Shown: positions 42,173 to 56,400 of the stretch, one piece after another
Position numbering within the stretch: the first letter of the stretch is position 1
Layout of the letters: every line of letters starts with the position of its first letter
Assembly: GCA_030620095.1 (NCBI GenBank)
Contig: JAUTXW010002189.1
Coordinates: 255,001-319,000 of the forward strand
Length of the DNA stretch: 64,000 nucleotides
Direction of reading: 5' to 3'
From: Kuschelorhynchus macadamiae
Taxonomy: Eukaryota; Arthropoda; Insecta; Coleoptera; Curculionidae
Notes under the pieces: generated by a model
Database searches by the model: none
What the model saw: only the letters and a program-made list of their open reading frames with translations
Told to the model about the DNA's origin: nothing
Translations under genes and position numbers: made by a program

Positions 42173-45100
42173 GTTATTACCACTACAATCTTTCATTCTA
42201 TGTGAATTTTGCCTAATTTAAAACACTGGTTCATGGCAGAGCTGTCGAAGATCCTTTGGAAATGTATCTGAAGTTACTTTTGAAGATACTTAAGATATTT
42301 TTTTACCTTGCAAATTTCTTCATCTTTATTATTTCAGTAAAAAGAAAAATATGTATGTTTAAACATCTATGGCCCCAGAATTAGCGACAACACCCTTAAA
42401 AAAACAATAAATGGTTAATAGAAGAGGAATAAATTGAATCTTATAGAACATAGGTACTTCATTACAGTTATTTGTCGACTTTAAAACGAAATATGACTCT
42501 ACTACTCACACCAGTGGGTGGTTCTTTTCTAGAAGCCGCAACAGGCATCACTTATTTAGGCAATGTAAACTGTGCGAATAGAGTTTAATTCCGGGCTAAT
42601 GTGAATACTTACCTTCTAGTAATCTGTAATAGTAAAATAGTATTTCACAAAACACTATAGTACCAAACATACAAAACTCTAACCTAACACCCCACTTGCT
42701 ATTAGCCGGTATTACTGCGAATACCGGTTGACAGCCGCCAGTAATGATAGATCGCCGTTTCAAAGAAGTCGTAACTTGTTTAAAGGTACTTTTCTGGCGG
42801 TAACTAAGTTACTCTAAAGTAACTAAGTTACTCTAAAGTAACTAAGATACTTTTTTCTGATAGCTTTGGTTCATGGCATCAGCAAGAAGTGGACAAAAAT
42901 GTATCTGAGTATTTTTTTAAGAGCGCTGGTGAAGCGCTATCAAGACTTGAATGCGGCTTCTGTACTGGCTAGTACTGGCCTTTATCTGCTGTAAATTCTG
43001 TATTTTCTGAATTACTGAAATTAGTTTCATGTGAAAGTAAGGGAGTATTTAAAAGACTTATTAGTATATACAGAGGCCGATTATATTTTCATCAGATACA
43101 AATAAACTAACCATATTAACTGTTCGTGTCGTGGTTTAGAAGGCGCGCAACAATACGTGGTTCGGTGTTACTAGATGAGTCGACTTGTTTAGAAATGCAA
43201 TAAAAAATATGCTTATCTATAAAGGAATTAACCAGCCGATGAGATGTAGTACGTCCCGGACTGACGAATCTGGGCGTTGTGCGAGGCCAACAGAGTCGGC
43301 CCCGGGCGTTGTGATACGCGGAAATCTTTCGATGGATTCCAACTATACCGAATACAATACAAAGTTGGGATCCACTTAGGGGATAATTTATTTTACAATG
43401 GATAGATCGTCTATTCGCTGGTATAAGTTTGATAAAACTTTTATCATTTTAGTACAGGCCTATACGGGATATTTATACAACCTTCTGTATTAACTCTAGC
43501 TCCTAGATGAGCTTGTGTACTTCTTTTTTGTAATTTTTTTGTTTATTTTGTAATCATTTCACTTTTTTATTCGCATTTTTGTGTTATGGCTTTGACGGTG
43601 TACATATGTAAGAAAATATCCTTAATACACTGTATCAAAAACTGATTCCTACTTTGGAATAAAAACTTACATTTGTCCTAAAGTTTATTTCAATATGCAC
43701 ATAACACGAAACTATAAATTAAAACATTGGGGTAATAAAGTACAAAAAAAGTGCATCCACACTAAGATCGACCCTATATGCAGATTACACCTAAAATTAA
43801 ACAAATTTTGTTTACAACCCGATACCTTAAAAAATCTATAATCATATAAATATCGTACAAACTGGGACAAAAAATTTACTTATTGATATTTACTTTGCAT
43901 TTCTAAATTCTTGGATATTTTGGATTCAATTTTTTTAAACTAGAAGTTACCTTCTACTTGAAATAGACTAAATCGAGCTCGTTTTTGACTTAAATCTAAA
44001 AAATATGCCAGCAAAACGTCTTTGTGTAAGCCTTTTCCTCCTTATTTGGTTTTCCAGCTTTCAAATTCTTTTAATCTTTCTTATATATGCAGGTTTCACC
44101 TAAAATTAAACAAAATGTGTTTATATCCCGATACCTTAAAAATTCTATAAATGTATACAAATCATACAAAAATCTGCTTACTGATATTTATGTTACATTT
44201 CTAAATCCTTGGATATTTTGGATTTAAAATTTTTAAATTAGAAGTTACCATCAACATGAAATAGACTGATGGAGCTAGTTTTTGACTTAAATGTAAAAAA
44301 TCTGCCAGCAAAACGTCTTTATTTAAGCCTTTTGCCCCTTATTTGGTTTTCAAGCTTTCAAATTTTTTTAAACCTTCCAACAGTAGCTGCCTTGGTATTT
44401 CTTAAAATTTCTTCTGGAACTTTTGATTTGAACAGAATCTTGACTAAAAAATGGTTCTTAACCCCTGGTTACAAGCAAAATGCATAATTTTGTTTGAATG
44501 ATTTCTTCCGACAATGACACTTCGCACTCTCTTCTAATAATGGCAACTTAAAATTTTAATTATTTTCATATAAAAAAAAAACCATTACGTGAAAGTGGTG
44601 GATAAAATATTGTAGACACTTTAGGATTTTCACTATTGCCAAATATTACATTAAGTGCAATTAAATGTTGCAGGTCACTTAAGTTCTCTTTATAAATACC
44701 AACGTATTACTGATAGTATATGTCTAATGACTGTACACTTTACCTGCAGATGGATACTATGATAATAAAATATGGATACATTTTTAGTATTTTCAAAAGG
44801 AGTTACCAGCGAAAGCGGAAGCAGATCCCGAAGGGTTGTTGCAAATGGCATATAGCATGAAATACAATCCAAAGAAGATGAAAAAACTTGAAAAAGAATA
44901 TCACGTTATTAAAAGTAAGGAGCAGGAAGAAATGACTGAATTGAAGGTAAGTCTGTTGTAGAATTTTTATGTTGTACACGTAGTATCTTAAAAATCTTTA
45001 AAAAAGCTCAGTTATTTGTGTATCTAGTGTTTGTATGTTGTCATCACATTTTGATCATTAGCTATGATCGTTATCAAGTTTTATGGTTTCTATACCGTAA

Positions 45101-48100
45101 TAAAAAAGAAATAAACACTTTATATTTTTTTAAAATCAAGTTAATTCCATTTAATCTTTTGTTATCTTTAATTATTATATTCCGCACTAATATCCTGAAT
45201 TTTTGGTCGGAATTAAACCGAAACTGCCCTACTCATTAACGCACAATATTTTCTTCTGCTAGGGAACTGTCACTATGGTTCTACAAACAAAATGCTAAGC
45301 ATATATAAGGCTATATTTTTCTCTTGATCATAGATTGTTAATCGGAAATTCTACAGGGTATTGTAAAAATTGGTGCAAAATTACAAAGTATTAATACACA
45401 CTGGATGCATACTAAAAGAAACATTTAAACCAAATCATGAACATTCAGTAACATATCAAGGGGTGGGCGAGGGGGGCGGTCCGCCCCGTGTACCACTGTT
45501 AGGTGATGCCGCTTGTCATACTAAATATTTTGAGGCGGGATTGGCGAAAACATTTTTTAATATATTGCTAAAACAAGCCAACGGATTTTAACGAACTTGC
45601 ATTGATAATTAGTAATCCATTTTGATTTATCTCTTTTCTTTGCATATTACGTGAAGATTCTGGTATAAGTTATATAAAAAATAAAAATGCTTGCTATAAC
45701 GATAAAATCAATGAAGTTCCCAAATTTATTGATCTTGTTTTGCTTCTCAGAACATTTGCTTTTAAATTATTTTACCAAAATAGTACTACTGTAGTTTTAA
45801 ACACTAATTCTGACTCGGTTGAGACGCACACAACTCTAAAATTTAAGTTGTATTTGTTCTTTTAATCTATTGTTATAAGAAATCATTGCTTAGAATAAAA
45901 ATCTTAATTTATTCATGCTGTTTACAAAATAAATAAATTGAGTTAAGTATGTCATTAGTTAGTAATGAAATGTAAATGAATACATTATCTCAAGTTATTG
46001 TTATATTTATCTTTCTATAAAAAATATAAGCATTCTTTTATTCTTTACTTACCAAAATGTTAAAGTTATATGAACAAAAACTAGGCGGTACTGATTTGGC
46101 AAATTCGGAGGGGGGAACAGGCCACTGTGAACATTGCGTTATTCAAAGTTAGTTACCATTTAATCCAATGTTCAAAATTAAGTTCTAATTTTTATTCTAT
46201 ATATCTGTTTATTTCGAGTTTTTACAACACCAAAAACAAATTATGATGGAACTTATGCTTATTTTTAACCTTTTGTTTTTTGAACCTTTACAAAAGAAGA
46301 TATCCGGAAGCGGCTTACATTGATTCTTAGGGGAAATTTTATTATAATAATACATACACTCAAACAAGTGTTCTTTTAGCGGTAGAAAGTTCAGGTAGCC
46401 AGGCTAAAAAGGCCAGTAACTCCAGTTTCTGATTTATTTATTATTGTTATGGTTATAGACTATAAAAATAAAGTATTCCCTTTATTAATTTCTTCCATAA
46501 AAAAATGGTTTTATTCCAGGAAATCAAATTTTACCGAATATTTAAATATTATATTAGGCCGCCATTTTGTTTTGCCATATAGGATTTGCACTGCAATTTT
46601 ACTAGTGTATCCCTGTTTCACACTTGATGTTTCTACAGAAGTTAATTAGTGAATTAGATAAGTCGTTTTTGGCTTTACACAAGCATTTTACCAGTTTATC
46701 CCTATATCACACAAGTAGTTTCGCCATATTGGATTTTTACCAAAATGTTACTATTTCATCCCCATATGACCCTTGATTTTTGACCCAAATTTTGGTCAAT
46801 CGGTTTTTGAGCTGTGCCGCGTCCATACAGAACGACTGAAAGAAATGGAAGAACATGTCTTTTCGGGGTCCAGGGAAGACCCTAAAACGCAAAGGTCTGC
46901 AAAAATCTCGGAGAGTGATTACAATACTTCAAACTCTTATGAAGGAAGTAAAAAGGTTACCTGATTACTACAAAACATATGAGCCAAGATTAATAAGTAG
47001 TGGATGTGAGCCAAAAAAACGAATATTTGTTGTGTGCCCAAATTAGTAAAATTATTTATTTTTTCCAGTCTAATAATTACATTTACTATAATTTTAGAGA
47101 TTAAGGACCGAAAATAAACAATTGCGTCACAGATGCGAAATGTTAGAGGAAGAAAGTAAAGCTCTGGCGGACCGTTTGGTAAGAGGACAAGTCAGCAGAG
47201 CGGAAGAAGAGGAAACCACTTTCGTAGTGCAAAGAGAGCTGGAGGTTCTCAGGTATACACATTTAGAAACGACGCATCAATTGGCCTTGGCGAATGAGAA
47301 AATAAGATCCCTGTCTCTTATGATGGAAGAAAATGTGAGAAATATTTTAAATACTTATTTGTATAAAGAAAGCCTTTTTGTAATTAAGTTGCAAAAAAAT
47401 GTAGTATTTTAAAAGTTGTGTCCATTATGTTATAGTTGCCTTATTTATTTTTGTAGCATTCTTCGAGACAGTCATCAATCGAAGAAATAACGTTGAAGCA
47501 AGAACAACTGCAACAGAGAGAAGAGATGATTGAATGTCTGCAAGAAGAATTAGTTAAAGTAAGATTAAGGGAAGCTGAGAACGATGCTCTTATTCGTGAT
47601 CTAAGATCAAGAATACATGAGTTGGAAGAGGTAACCATTTCAAAAGATATTTACTGATTATTTTAAGTTTTATTTTTGATAATAGCTGCACTATTTTAAT
47701 TATGGGATATTTCAAAAAGTATGAACTCAGAACTCTGTGTTTTTAATTTTGAATTTCTCTGAAATTCCGTGAAAAAAAAGCTGACGTTCTTCATACACAA
47801 ATAAAAATTCGGTTGTGTGCATGATCATATTGCTGATATTGAAAAGAGATTTATTGTAGGACTGGTAATTTTTTTAGAGTAAAAAACATTTTATAGGCAC
47901 AATTTTACATGTGCTTTTTTTTTTTCAAAGTTTGTATTATTACATTAAATTTATAATTCTTTGGGAATGATGTGTCATAAAAAAACTACAATAAACACCA
48001 TATAGGACATAATATTTGTTGATCTGAATTAGACATTTAACTATAAAATAAATTACAAGGTGAGTCCTGGGTTTTTCATTTATAAGAACATTTATTTTAT

Positions 48101-51100
48101 TCAATTTCCGTAGCCGAGGGTAGTGTCACATTATCAATCAATAGGGTAGAAAGAAATACTATATGTAGGGCAAAACAAAATCATTTAATTCAAGTAAGTC
48201 AAAAGTGTTGCTGTGTATACCCCCCTCTAAATACATGGGCGTTTCATATTAGGTAGTAAAAAACTGCAAAGATATGGCGCCTATTGTTCTAAAAATGTGG
48301 CTTTGTGTTCTCTAAGGGGTTAACTTCCTGGAGGTACCCTATTAAAAATAAGAATCATATTAATTTTGCCGTTTACGTTCATATTGTCAAGATATTTTTG
48401 TTTAATATAGGAAACATCTATTACTATTTAGCCATGTTCATGGGAGGGATAATATAAAACTTATTATATTATACAATTTATTTAAATTTCAGTTTAAATA
48501 TGTCTTAGATGAATTTTAGGTTTAATCTTTACACAAAATCAATTTTCCTTTTAGGACAAAAAGACATTAAGAGAAACAACACCCGATAATAGTGTCGCTC
48601 ACCTACAAGAAGAACTGATAGCTGTGAAATTGCGGGAAGCCGAGGCAAACTTATCTTTAAAAGATTTAAGACAAAGGGTTTCTGAACTTAGCAATCAGTG
48701 GCAACGTCATTTACAAGTAAGTTTATCTAATTCTTGTTAATTTGTTTTAATTTAGATTACTTAATAAAACCAATTCGTTGGTTTTATATGACTAAAATTC
48801 TAATCTGAAAATACATTTCAAGCTATATTACAATTTTTGTTCAAAACAAGCAAATTTTTCTTTGCGAAATTGTAATACTTTTAAATGGAATAAAAACACT
48901 GTTACGCATAATTCTGAGAACTGTCATATGTCATCTTGTACATAATATTTCGGAACATTGTTTTAGGATCATAAATCAAAACCAGAACCTACCACTTCAA
49001 ATGATCCTCTCAGTACACCTAAAAAGCTTTTGTTTGGCAATCGAAACAACGAAATACAAAAACTTGAAGAAGAACTTATGACGACTAGAATAAGAGAGAT
49101 GGAAACCCTTACCGAAGTCAAAGAGCTGAGGCTAAAGGTGGGTAATATATCAATTTGAATACTAACTAACTAGGTTCACCTTCAAGAATTATCATCTAAT
49201 TTTGTTTTGTTACAGGTTATGGAGTTGGAAACACAGGTGCAAGTGAGCACCAACCAACTTCGTCGTCAAGATGAAGAAATAAAGAAACAGAGAGAAGCTC
49301 TAGAAGAAGCTGAACAAAGAGATCGCGAAGCTGCAGCTCGTCTACTTGAGGAACAAAGGCGGTATTCTGATTTGGAGAGCAAAATGCAAGATGAGCTTAT
49401 GAAAGCTAGGATTAGCGATGCCGAGAAAACGCAAGCTGTGGCCGAACTGACTCAGAAAATTAGCCAACTTGAGTTAAAGGTATAGTGGTGAATTTATGTG
49501 GTTTGGATGGGACACTTTTCCGCGTGATTCGGCATAGTTTTAGGACGATATAAACTGCTGCTAGTAATAAAAGTTAATTTAAAGCCAAATATTCCGAAAG
49601 TCAAAAGAGGTATAGGAAAGTGCTTGCTAGCATTTAAAAGAAAAATTCTTTGTAAATAAACGAATCGTGAATTTCGAAAGGGTCTCATCTCGGGAAGACG
49701 TAATTTTTCAGGAGAAGCAAAAAACTAAATTTCTTCTGACTAATTTGAACTACGACAATATCGATTTTCTAATAATTAACACTCCTTATTTTACATCTTA
49801 ACCTTGCCAAATTTTCCTTTTCAGAAAAGTATACATGGAGAAAATGGATCTTGGAATTTTCCGAGATGAGTCGTTTTCGAAATTGAAGCATCCCTTGGAA
49901 GATTAAATAAACATAAGTACATTAGAAAAGGAAAGTTAACTTTAATTTTCAAAGGAAGATACAAAAACAGTATTTAAAACAGCAAAACTAGAGTTTCTTA
50001 TTGGAAAATAATGCCAAATATAAAAAGTAGCTTTGCTAAAAGTCTTCTTCAGCATCAGCTTCTGCTTGTCTGTCAGTAGTCGGCCAGCTTAAAATACCAT
50101 CGTAAAAGTCTTCAAATTCTGCGGGTATATACTGCCTCAACTTTTTCAAGTCGTTCATTTTTAAGTTATTTATTGGTAGTTTTGAAGAGTAGCATGAAAA
50201 GTCTTTAACAGTAGGAAGATTAGCACAAACACCTTTAGTTTTTGACAGGCTAAAAGTTTCAGTGCTCATTTCGCTTTCCATAAAGGGGCGGCATATAACT
50301 TCTCCAGGCTTTTCTGGATAAAAGTCAAATTGATAAAATGTAGAAACTTGGAAAGAAACTTTGCCTTCTTTTGAAACTTTCTTCCCGAAGCATCTTTCTG
50401 ACAACGGTTTCGCTTTGAAGTGAACTTTACACCACGACTTGAAGTCAATGATGTCGGAATATGTGATCATTTTCACACAAAATTTGTGTGCCTTACTGCT
50501 ACTGAGTATTAAGTTCTTATACTGCTCATGCGTAAATAAACGATCTTCTCTTCTAATCTTACGTTTTATGGTTGCAAAATCTCTATCGCAATCATTATAA
50601 GAATGACCGCTTTGGGGGAAATAAAGGAATATTTTCAAATTTCTAGAAACTGACAAGGCGAGAAGAAATTTTATCAAGGTATTATTTTTATTTTGTCCTG
50701 GACAGCCGTCGCAGAACAAATGTAATGCCGTAATATTTTCAAGAACATTATTACGGATAAAGTCATTTAGAAATGAAGCTACTCCGTTCGGTCCCTTCAG
50801 TGCTTGGCCCTCGTGATAGGAATACAAAGTTGCCTTTCCTGTTCTCATATTATGTACGCAGAATTCGTATACCCAAAGTTGACGGTAGTAGAACACTTCC
50901 TGGACGGGAAGGACTGGCAGTGGTAAATTCTGCATATAATCGAACGACAATCCCAAAATTGCCATCCTCTTTACATTTTTCCGAGATCTCTTTGGCTTTA
51001 TTAAAAAAATGCCCTGCGCTTATGCACGATTAACTCCGCGCTAGCGACCCTTTTGGCATTTTCGTTTAAGTGGGGATTCTTTAGCTTAACGCCAATTTCT

Positions 51101-53431
51101 TCGCACTTTGAACACACATCAATTTGTGGTCTACCAAACGCCAAGTCAAAATTCACATTGAAATAATTTCTAAAAAACTGATAATTGACTTTCTTTTCGG
51201 GGTATTTTGAGCAAAACCTCTCATGCAATATTGTCACATTCAAGGCAGATGATAAGTATTTTTTTACAATGTTATTTGAATAATGGATTTCTTTAACAGG
51301 AATTGATTCGATAAAATGGTGGAGTAGAGCACATGTTTCTTCTGGCATTACATTGCTTCTGGATCCGGCAGATTTTCCACGCATATATATGAAATTTTTA
51401 GTAGTCGAATTCTCTTTATTCTCTTGTCGGTTACACCATGCAGGCTTAAAAAGGCTACTTTACATACCTCTTTCCTATTTCCATCTACTTCAATGAAATA
51501 CTTGTAGGAGTAACTTTTTGGCTTACTATTTTTGGCTTCTTGACGTTTTGAAGTATCCTTCACAGGGAAAGCCTCTATCAATCCTTGAATATAGATGTCC
51601 TGTTCATCTTTGCTATTACAATCATTTATCCGACTTAATATGGCCTTCTTGGTATCATCAGAAAGATGGAAACATTTTCGAATGCATCTACAAAAACCAT
51701 ATTATTTTTTAAAGCCTTTTGTGTACCTACGTTTTCAAAAACAAGTTAGATAAATAACTAACATGTTTTCTACTTATATGCAGTGGCTACTAGCATTACT
51801 ACCATTACTTAGTAACTACGAAACTACTTTTAATAGGAAATACCTAAGGGACACTAATATAAATACGATATATTCCTACCTACAACTGGGCCCAGTTGTT
51901 CTGCAGGGAATATTTTTGCCTACATGGTGTGTATGGGCAAGTCCTTTAACTTTGGCTTTTTTTATTGTTACGTTCTTATACATTTCACTGTTTCTTACAC
52001 CTCTTTTCTTCTTTTTCTCTTCTCCTGCATTTTCAGAACTACTAGAATCACTCATTGTTAAAAATAATACTAATAATACACACGACAGAACTCAGAAAAT
52101 GTGTTTGTTTACTCAAATGACAAACTTGACGTGCACCAAACAACCGTCGCGTCGTAAAGCAACTGAAACAAGTGAACTGGATTATACCTAGGTTGGTTTA
52201 TTCCTATAAAAATAGCAAGTTCTGATTGGTTCGCTTAATTTGCGAATGGCATGGCGTCGTAATGCATCGGGCAAATACATTACGAAAAGGACCCATCTCC
52301 GCGAGATGAGCCCTTCTCGAAATTTTGTTTTGAAACGACGTCTTCGTATTTGTGTGAAGGAAATCAGATATGAGTCCTTTTCCTTCGTAAAATGTTGGTC
52401 TATTACTAAACTTGAAAAATTTGCGGGAAAGTCGAATTCGACAAAAATCCGAGTTGAGTCCTTTTCGAAATTCACAATTCAAACGTAGTCGTACTTTTTT
52501 AATAATTAACAGGTGAATTTTATATACAGGGTGTATAAGAAATGCATGATTTTTTCCTCCCAATATTGATGACTTTCAGGTTTCTACAAAAATTGTTAAA
52601 ATTTTTCTTCTTATATATTTTTCAAGAGTGCAACTTGAAAGGAAAAAAATACAATTTTCTCAGTTTTGGATACAGTGTGTTCACTAAAGTGCGCATCATA
52701 TGGGACCTTTTTTTAATAACTGACCTAAGTAAAATTTGAGTTTGCAAAAAGTTTTTGCTTATAAAATAATGCAAAATGATAATAAAAAAGGTACTCACGT
52801 GATTTATCTTATCTGGCAAATTTCACATTTTTTTCAGAAAAATTGCAATAAAATTCCTTTTTTCTCGAAATGCTTAAAAATGATTAAGGAAAGTTGTGTT
52901 TGTTTTTTTATGTTATATATCAAATTTTATTTAAATTAAAATTTTTAAAATTTTCTTTTCAACTTAATGTTTTTTTTACCTAGCTGAATGTAAGGAAACC
53001 TGAATTAAACTTAATGCATTATTATTAATAGAATCGTTGGATGATTTGGTTATTTCGATTAATTTAATAAAAATATTCTGTTTGAGGGTATTCTTGGTTT
53101 CATTTTTATTCTTCTTCTATTTATTAAAAAGTAAATACATATGTAAAGTGCATCTAAAGTCAATTGAGACAACACAAAAACTAAATATCCGTCAACAGTC
53201 GACGATTTCATTGTGAAGCATGGGCCTCGTGATATAAATTTAAACTTATTTTTGTAAAACAGATTAATTATTAGTACTTTCTTTTTTATTATTAATTCGC
53301 ATTTAACGTTTTTTTCAATTAGTTTTTTTATTTGATCTCGTCAGGGGATGGGGGCGAAATAACTAGGCTAAATGGAAAAAATGTATTCTCCGTAAATAAA
53401 TCGCATAAAACGTATTTTTATGGGTTTATGG

Positions 53432-53485
<54 letters not shown>

Positions 53486-56400
53486 TCAATTTTAAAACTT
53501 ATTTGATTTTGAGGGGTTGAGGTAAATAGTGGCTAAAAGTCAAATACTTCGTAAAAAATTGAATCGTGCAGAGATGTTTTTGAATTTGCATATTTGAAAT
53601 TTCAAATCACTCTGATGAGCAGTTTTTAAGCTATGCCGCGAACTGACAGACAGACAGAGAGATTGACGGAATTGATGAAAGATATTTTTTAGCATCTAGG
53701 GAAGCTAAAACCTTAAAATATGTAAAACTTGAGAGACTGACTTTTTCATGGTTACAAATATTTTATTAGGCCACTATTTTGTTCCGCCATCTTGAACTAG
53801 AACCACAGTTCTAGTAGCTTATCTATACCACAATTAGTTATAGCAAGTATTTTTTTCAGGCTGGATTTTTAAATATTTTATACAAGAAATTTACCGGTTG
53901 ATTTCTACATAATACTTGATTTTTGTACAAAATTTGAGATAAGTTGGATCACTGGTTTTTTAATAATTTTTTAACATTTTACTAGGACGCCATTTTGTTT
54001 TGCCATATTGGATTTTTACCAAAATATTACCAGGTCATCCATATATAACTTTTAATTTTTGACTAAAATTTGAGGTTGATCTGATGTGTAGTTTTTAAGC
54101 ATACAAACAGACAAATCGACAGAATTGATAAAACGTATTTTTTTGAAATCTAGGAGCGGTAAAACCTGAAAATATGTAAAACCTGAGAGATTGGTTTTTT
54201 CACCATTACAATTATATTTTATTTGGCTGTCATTTTCTTCCGCCATCTTGAATTCGAACCGAAACGAAAGTTTTACTAGTTTATCTTTATACCACAATTA
54301 GTTCTGGTACCAGTTGATTTCTACATAATACTACTTAATTTTTGTACAAAATTTGGGATAAGTTGGATAAGTGGTTTTTTAGTAATAATTTTTTTAACAT
54401 TTCACCAGGCCGCCATTTTGTTTTGCCATATTGAATTTTTACCAAAATATTACCAGGTTAATTTTTCTATATAATCTTGGTCAATTTGATGAGTAGTTTC
54501 AAAATTTTAGACAGACAAAAATTGGGCAATTGATAAAACATATTTTTTAGTAATAATTTTTTTAACATTTAAAACCTGACAAATTAATTTTTTTCGCGAT
54601 TACAAATATTTTATTTGGTTGACTACCATTTTGTTCCGCCATTGTGAATTAGTACCACAATTTTACTAGTTCTTCTATATAACACAATTAATTATGGCAC
54701 ACAATTTGAAAATGAAATTAAATATTTTTTTCATACTTTTTTTTTAATATTTTATTAAGCTGCCATTTTGTTCCGCCATCTAGGATTCATACCAATTATG
54801 AGTTGTTTTCTATATAATACTTGGTTTTTGTGCAAAATTTTAGGCAAATTGGGCAAGTAATTTTTTAGTAATATTTTTTTTTAACATTTCACTAAGCCGT
54901 CATTTTGTTTTGCCATATTCGATTTTTTCCAAAATGTTAAGTAAAAACTTAATGTTTTGACTAAGATTAGAATAAAGAGTTTTTTATTGCCTCGAACAGA
55001 CAGTTCGACGGACAGACCTGAGCAATTCTGAAAAAAATGTTTATCTAGGCGACTCAAAAATTTTAAAATATATCTCACGATTATTGTGCATTCTTTTACA
55101 AGGTAAAAAAACATTGAATCCAAAAATTAACCAATTGAATTACGGATATTTCTGAATAAGTCAAATATTTTAAAATATATCTTTTTGTGCATTTTTTTAT
55201 AAAACAACGTCTCCAACAAATTTTATAATGCGTCCACGTTGACTGTATAAGGCCCGCTGTTTGTACGGGGACCTGTCAACTGAATAAAAATAAATTTATT
55301 TGATATAAGTGGTGTAGTAAATTGAGAGTTCCCCAAATTTTCCGCTGTCTCAATTGGCTTTAGATGCACTATATTAATAAATAGCCCAATTTAAAATATT
55401 TTACATTAAATTGGAACTGGCTAGACTTTGCATCAAGTTGGACATAATTTTTTGGATCTATTTATGTTTTCATCAACAGAATACCGTTTAAAATAAAAAA
55501 ATAATTAAGAAAATACATTTAGGCGATGACCTTATCAAAAATAAATAGTTTAATTCGGGTTTGCTTGCATTTGGTAAAGTGAAAAAGCATCAAGTTAAAA
55601 GAAATGGAAAAAAATTGAAGTTAACCGATAACGCTGAAATTTGGCATATAGCTGTAAAACCATTTTTTCTTCTGCAGTTTTTGAAAATTTTGAGGGAAAG
55701 GGTAATTTTTTGCCATTTTTTTTAAATGTCAGATTTGATAGGGAAGGTAAATAACTTAACTAACTTTTTTATTGCCATTTTGCATTATTTTCCAAACAAA
55801 AATGTTTGGTCAGCTCAAATGTTACTTTGGCATATAATTTTTAAAAAACCCCATTTGATGCCCTCCTTTACTGGTCACACTGTATATCTTTTCTTTTCTT
55901 TTGTTCCTGTTCTTCCAAATAATGTGCAATTTTTCAAAAATTCCTCTTAGATAATCATTCATATTTAGCCAAAGACAATGATGTTTATTCAAACATATAC
56001 TCTGAAATATTTAGTTACCATTTTTTTTAACCCAAGCCCCTTAGTTTATAGTGGCGTTCATAACGTTGAAATATACGCGTTTTATCTACATCTGTGCTAG
56101 TAAAGACTAGAGTTGTTATGTAATATTACGAAGTGGATGAATGTTAATTCTCTCCTACACATAGAAAAAGCAATTTTGCAACTTCTTCAAAAATTTGACC
56201 ATTTTTTTAATTAAGTAAATTCATTGTTCAGTATTCCGATCTCGTAAAGTAAAGATCCCTGAAGATGCGTCGTGCAATCGAAGACGAAATGTCGAACAGA
56301 AATTCCATTTTGACACGGTCTAATCCCAAGAACCGTGATTTTTTAATTACCATGAAAACTTCCGTTGTGTGTCTTTCTTATTTTTAAGAGATAAATCAAC

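Larger units (their letters stand above)
52525..55930. mobile_element. Giant foldback: inverted arms flanking a tandem-repeat core
   Basis: The left arm (about 52525-53190) and right arm (about 55340-55930) are diverged inverted repeats. Mirrored words include AATGCAAAATGATAATAAAAAA/GCCATTTTGCATTATTTT, CACACTGTAT, and AGTGCATCTAAAG..CAATTGAGACA with its complement. Between them lie a TA microsatellite and several ~300-bp units. No transposase was recognised. Confidence 0.6.

Noticed and set aside
41893..42216. ORF with Ile-Tyr repeats through the (TA)n tract, and a similar one at 53332-53520
   Set aside because: The open frame is created by the TA microsatellite; no other coding signal.
43185..43379. 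ORF in a GC-rich patch
   Set aside because: Unusual composition fits a retroelement leader better than a gene; no motif.
46773..47046. Two overlapping short + strand ORFs before Evi5 exon 6
   Set aside because: They lie in a unit of the dispersed GCCATTTTG repeat; frames not shared with other units.
47335..47412. Continuation of Evi5 exon 6 to a stop codon at 47410
   Set aside because: The GTGAGA donor at 47335 and the in-phase exon 7 after a normal acceptor explain it better as an intron.
51518..52191. Plus-strand frames across the transposase region
   Set aside because: Antisense shadows of the DUF7869-like transposase exons.
52188..52563. Overlapping frames on both strands near the right end of the 49.6-52.5 kb transposon
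   Set aside because: They translate the subterminal inverted repeats of the transposon, so they are artefacts.
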